DNA of 29,700 nt from Haplomitrium mnioides. Taxonomy: Eukaryota > Marchantiophyta > Haplomitriopsida > Calobryales. The notes beneath the pieces were generated by a model, which was not told the DNA's origin, ran no database searches, and saw only the letters and a program-made list of their open reading frames with translations. Shown one piece after another: positions 28,136 through 29,700 of this stretch. The stretch is taken from assembly GCA_049999725.1 (NCBI GenBank), contig JBNGIS010032428.1, positions 1-29,700 of the forward strand. The letters are read 5' to 3'. Numbering within the stretch: the stretch's first letter is position 1; each line of letters starts with the position of its first letter. Both the position numbers and the translations under genes were made by a program.

Positions 28136-28499
28136 AATGTGGTGCTTCAAGGATCGATGAGCGATTTCAGAACGAACCGCGGAATTCACTTCAGATTGTG
28201 CGTCGAGCTCTGTCGCCTTGCAAAATTTACCCGATCCCTTGGAATTCACATCGAATCTACGCTGAAAGTTGCATTCTATGGTCTGCGCCAGTCCCTTTCG
28301 AATCTACGCCAAATTTCCACCGACCAAGCATCTCAAACCAGCAATAATCCAAATCGCAAGGTGGATGAAAAGCAAAAAGGTATAATTTGCAAAAAGGGGG
28401 ATAAAGGGGTCCTCGCTTTGTTGTTGGAAGGACCAATAGTTTTGTGTAGGAAGAGCAGCGAGAGACAGAGGAGAGAATTCTGGTGAGATCTCAGGTGAG

Positions 28500-28612
28500 G
28501 TGGGTGTACTCGTGAGGGAAGGCTATCGCAGGGTGGAGGTGGACTGAGGAGTGCTGGGAATCGTAGAGCATGAGGCTCTAGAGGCTGAGACTACTCAGGT
28601 GGACTCACATGT
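28500..28612 (+). repeat. LTR block shared with the main element
   Basis: gtgtactcgtg, then ggtggaggtggact, gggaatcg, gctctagaggct and caggtggactca in the same order as the minus strand of 10745-10625. Similarity falls off after about 28612, so this is a block shared between LTR families rather than a copy of the whole main-element LTR. Confidence 0.8.
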
Positions 28613-29700
28613 AAAGGCAGATCCAACATTTGGAGGTGGACCAACACTTAGAGGAGAGGAGAGTTCTTTCTGTTTGTATTTCGTGAGGGGCAACCAAGGG
28701 GGGGGAAAGTCCTGGTGTCGTCTTAGCTTTAGCTTGTGCAGAAGATCAGTCCCAGTAGCATTAAGAGAGTGCTACTGGTTGTTTTTTTTACTTTCTTGTG
28801 GAATAGGGAGAGGGGTACAAGTCATTTGTCGAGCTCCTGTTCTGGGGTTTCTCATTGTACATGTGTGCTTCAAGAAATATACATAGAGTTCATGTCTGTG
28901 AGGTCTCCTGCCCATATTTTTGATTGCAGATTCATGAGGAGCAGTTTTGAGGATGGAGTATGAATTTAGAAGTTAGAGTTGGTTGGTGAATGTTTTGCAG
29001 GTTTGTAATTGAAGAAGTCAGTCAGGTAGCATTAGAGGAGTGCATGTGAGGAGTTGCCTGAGTGTAACATGTGGTGGGCCTGGGTTCTGAGTTCCAGATT
29101 GTGGTCTGTGGGAGGTTTAGTGACAAAATCAATTCTGCTTTAAGTTCTGTTCTGTTCTATATGTGTTAATTCTTAAGGAGAGAACCTTATGTAGTCAATC
29201 AGTCAGTGGATACTGGTTGGTGGGTTGCAGTAGAGCAAAGAGTGTTCAGTATTGTGTGTGCCTATGGAATAGGTGGTCACTTCAACAAGCAAACAGAGTA
29301 GTGGGTGGTTGGAGGAACAGCGAGTGGATGTGAGATCAGGAGGGTCGTTCCATAGCTGAGTTCTCAGCATCAAGCTCTAGGGTATATTGGGTTGGAGTGG
29401 CCTGAGTATCCAGTTTGAAGGAAGTCAGGTGGTGTAATGAAGGTAGGCACTGGAGTGTCGGTCTGAGATATCCTTGCAAGTTGGGTAGCTGGTTGCTTGT
29501 GAATTTCTCTAAGTCAGCTCAAGTTTAAATTCATCTTGTACATCAGCTTTCTTGTCCTAGAAGTGTCAGTCATACAGTTTGAGTAACTCTTGGCTGTTGT
29601 TCTGTGTTAGTGAGTGGTTGGAAGTATTTTTGTGTGTGATTTGTGGAGGAAAAGGGTTGTCAAGCCTAGAGTGGAGAGCGGTCCATCTCTGAACTGATAG

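Larger units (their letters stand above)
25665..29700 (+). repeat. Giant LTR, plus-strand copy, cut by window edge
   Basis: Starts TGTGAGAGCATGGTTCCTGAC and matches the reverse complement of 1566-4084 from its first base. The right-most 565 bp match the part left of the gap in that copy. About 130 bp of the LTR (left-copy 1566-1690) would lie beyond the window, so the full length is near 4.2 kb. From the 5' end it contains: a conserved TATA-like box (26109), direct repeats with ccacttcgg-type words (26800-26890, 27310-27430), a GATA-like degenerate array (27150-27720), an ACGTGGC array (27868-28135), a block shared with the main element LTR (28500-28612), and a second TATA-like ggtatattggg (29381). 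Whether it is a 5' LTR, 3' LTR or solo LTR cannot be decided here. Confidence 0.85.

Noticed and set aside
27689-28486. 265-codon plus-strand open frame
   Set aside because: It lies wholly inside the giant LTR and is made of repeated caacgg-aatct and acgtggc words. No domain is seen, and other frames over the same place are also open for long stretches.

Overview
The window looks like a stretch of a land-plant (probably seed-plant) nuclear genome made almost entirely of nested, decayed LTR retrotransposons. I found no intact host gene, tRNA, rRNA or CRISPR array. Evidence for a plant: Ty3/gypsy gag-pol domains with plant-type features (protease core DGG-x-VN, integrase C-terminal motif LLYDSRF), a primer-binding site complementary to the 3' end of plant tRNA-Asp, LTRs of 1.2 to more than 4 kb, and G-box/ABRE-type (ACGT-core) repeats inside the LTRs. 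The coding domains are full of TAG/TGA stops and transitions, as expected of old, methylated, silenced elements.

Layout. (1) 1-4824: relic of a plus-strand Ty3/gypsy element. Its integrase is split in two (about 480-875 and 4090-4640) by a minus-strand insertion at 876-4084. That insertion is a large-LTR element with a degenerate tRNA-Asp primer-binding site (1533-1552) and a LTR at 1566-4084 containing a 10-N assembly gap. (2) 4811-5274: polypurine tract and first part of the 3' LTR of the relic. (3) 5275-7812: a second, plus-strand Ty3/gypsy family, deleted to a LTR fragment joined to a protease region, then a polypurine tract and a complete 1.22-kb 3' LTR (6592-7812). (4) 7813-9860: unclassified. 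(5) 9861-22717: the main element, Ty3/gypsy on the minus strand, with LTRs of about 2.9 kb and gag, protease, RT/RNase H and integrase in the usual order. Its right-hand (5') LTR is split by a solo LTR (19400-20625) of the family in (3). (6) 22718-25664: unclassified, with an AT-rich patch. (7) 25665-29700: another copy of the giant LTR seen at 1566-4084, now on the plus strand and cut by the window edge.

Relative order of events: the relic in (1) existed before the giant-LTR element landed in its integrase. The main element inserted as a unit, and the family-(3) solo LTR came later, because the empty site survives in the main element's left LTR. I cannot order the main element relative to the giant-LTR copies.

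I did not find a new gene system. The most interesting signals are: a shared regulatory module (ACGTGGC-containing U3 repeats plus a roughly 110-bp block) in two otherwise different LTR families; a lysine at the integrase catalytic-glutamate position in two separate copies; a gag with three zinc-knuckle positions; and the giant LTRs lying as an inverted pair about 21.6 kb apart.
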